IMG/VR virus record: IMGVR_UViG_3300045971_000431
Location: 23,756 to 87,755 of that record
Length of the DNA stretch: 64,000 nt
Source: a virus
Reading direction: 5' to 3' (one strand)
The notes under the pieces were generated by a model. It saw nothing but the letters and a program-made list of their open reading frames with translations. It made no database searches and was not told the DNA's origin. Below, piece by piece: positions 63,394 through 64,000 of the stretch. The first letter of the stretch is position 1. Each line of letters begins with the position of its first letter. A program made the translations under genes and the position numbers.

Positions 63394-63564
63394 TTACTCG
63401 GTCGCACCTTCAGTCGACTCTTGAGTAGTGTCAGCGGTCTTCGCCAGGCCGGTGACTTCGCGGGTCTTCGCCACGAAGTAATCATGCATCGTCACGGAGG
63501 CTTGCTCCATGCGATCGTTGATCACGTCCTGCAGCATCGACTTCAGCATTTCTTGATGGTCCAT
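63394..63564 (-). CDS. Small prohead-region protein
   Basis: This 56-residue frame, MDHQEMLKSMLQDVINDRME to STEGATE, is short but has AAGGAGA six bases before the ATG, a late promoter 31 bases upstream and a strong terminator right after it. Helical and acidic, it fits a small prohead core or assembly component, but no T4 counterpart is recognised. Confidence 0.6.
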   Translation of the reverse strand: MDHQEMLKSMLQDVINDRMEQASVTMHDYFVAKTREVTGLAKTADTTQESTEGATE

Positions 63565-63595
63565 TGGATATCTCCTTCAGGGTTGATGGTGCAGG

Positions 63596-63603
63596 TATTT
63601 ACG
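63596..63603 (-). promoter_or_regulatory. Late promoter CGTAAATA
   Basis: Minus strand CGTAAATACC, 31 bases before ATG 63564. Confidence 0.6.
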
Positions 63604-63615
63604 TGGCGCCGGGTG

Positions 63616-63939
63616 TCACTTCTCAGCGGCAGCTTCATCAGCAGCAACCATCTTCTGCAGTCGAGTGCAGATCGATGAACGCTCTTCAGGTGTTGCGCCC
63701 TTCAGGAACTTGAGAACTGCTGCCTTGTCGACAACAACCTCATCATCACCCTTGGCCTTCAGGCCGGCTGGTGCACCCTTCTTGTCACCAGCAGACTTGG
63801 TCTTCTTTGGCTCAGCTGCAGGAGCTTCGTCGCCGAGATCCAGATCACCGCTGTCCATGTCGAAGTCAACTTCGTCATCAGCAGGAGCAGCCTTCTTGCG
63901 CTTGGCTTCAGCCAGCATTTGGAGTCGTGGGAATTGCAT
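63616..63939 (-). CDS. Prohead core-type protein (gp67/gp68 class)
   Basis: This 107-residue protein begins MQFPRLQMLAEAKRKKAAPA, has an acidic run VDFDMDSGDLDLGDEAPAAE, then a lysine-rich linker and a helical end (RSSICTRLQKMVAADEAAAE). Segmented acidic and basic composition with a short hydrophobic N-terminus fits T4-type prohead core proteins, which are cut by the protease. It sits where T4 has 67 and 68, next to the likely protease gene. Confidence 0.6.
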   Translation of the reverse strand: MQFPRLQMLAEAKRKKAAPADDEVDFDMDSGDLDLGDEAPAAEPKKTKSAGDKKGAPAGLKAKGDDEVVVDKAAVLKFLKGATPEERSSICTRLQKMVAADEAAAEK

Positions 63940-63941
63940 GA

Positions 63942-64000
63942 TCAGATCTTTCCTTTGGTGATCGCTTCGATGAGAGCGTTGATCTCTTTGGTGAAGTACT
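63942..64000 (-). CDS. Partial gene, C-terminal end only
   Basis: The frame entering from the right edge ends YFTKEINALIEAITKGKI followed by TGA, 2 bases before the next ATG. In T4-type order the prohead protease gene 21 or another core gene would be here. Only 18 residues are visible, so the identity is not shown. Confidence 0.5.
   Translation of the reverse strand, partial: YFTKEINALIEAITKGKI

Noticed and set aside
1-64000. tRNA genes
   Set aside because: I looked for cloverleaf features and TTCRANNC boxes in the gaps; the intergenic spaces are short and none fits.
1-64000. Integrase, attachment sites or lysogeny genes
   Set aside because: No integrase, repressor or partition motif is visible; the gene content is that of a lytic T4-type phage.

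Overview
This window is a stretch of a large, GC-rich T4-type myovirus genome. The evidence is the set of recognisable T4 core proteins: major capsid protein (gp23), scaffold (gp22), neck proteins (gp13 and a gp14-like protein), sheath stabiliser (gp15), sheath (gp18), tube (gp19), terminase (gp17), gp32, UvsX, UvsY and UvsW. It also has about twenty T4-style late promoters of the form TATAAATA or NNTAAATA. Almost every gene is on the minus strand. Only two small genes, at 16133-16753 and 53980-54357, are on the plus strand, and each has its own late promoter. No tRNA, rRNA, CRISPR or integrase gene is visible. Two late genes encode proteins with PEP-CTERM sorting signals, so the host is probably an exosortase-carrying environmental proteobacterium; a betaproteobacterium is my inference.

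Layout from low to high coordinate (transcription runs right to left). 1-1071: GroES-like cochaperonin and small late genes. 1143-3868: small genes, a fragment resembling DNA polymerase III alpha, and dCMP deaminase. 3921-10578: a fibre and adhesin operon ending in a haem-type membrane protein. 10707-13292: class II ribonucleotide reductase with glutaredoxin and a DUF1289-type protein. 13362-13964: endolysin. 14012-16092: small genes, including a short relative of the prohead protease. 16133-16753: GIY-YIG endonuclease. 16743-21629: recombination and replication genes uvsW, uvsY, uvsX and 32. 21843-25069: an HD-polynucleotide kinase and a run of tiny early genes. 25160-27054: a late accessory island with a papain-like protease and two PEP-CTERM proteins. 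27249-28647: small genes including a metallopeptidase. 28752-33671: a tail fibre with a self-cleaving chaperone domain, the terminase, and an ATPase-dead terminase paralogue. 33720-41668: a cassette of probable internal head proteins, with head-completion and terminase small-subunit candidates. 41665-53906: tail and neck genes interleaved with more internal proteins. 53980-59998: nucleotide and nuclease accessory genes. 60038-64000: capsid, scaffold and prohead core genes.

Three themes link the genes. First, about nineteen small proteins scattered among the virion genes begin with a short peptide of the MKTFKQFLAE or MKVTELFEEE type. This resembles the capsid-targeting peptide of T4 internal proteins and Alt, which the prohead protease removes. 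One of them (51437-52027) looks like a small protein kinase, so the particle may carry an arsenal injected with the DNA. Second, early promoters have an extended -10 element (TGNTACAAT or TATAAT) that ends 5-7 bases before the start codon in nine cases, which predicts leaderless mRNA. Many of these promoters sit in the loop of an inverted repeat whose arms differ in sequence from site to site but stay complementary. Several late promoters have the same geometry. Third, the virion is elaborate: neck proteins carry fibre-like extensions, and a short sequence ending in a VWNGxxW-type motif recurs in neck and fibre proteins.

All functional calls come from reading motifs and from recalled family features. 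No database search was run.
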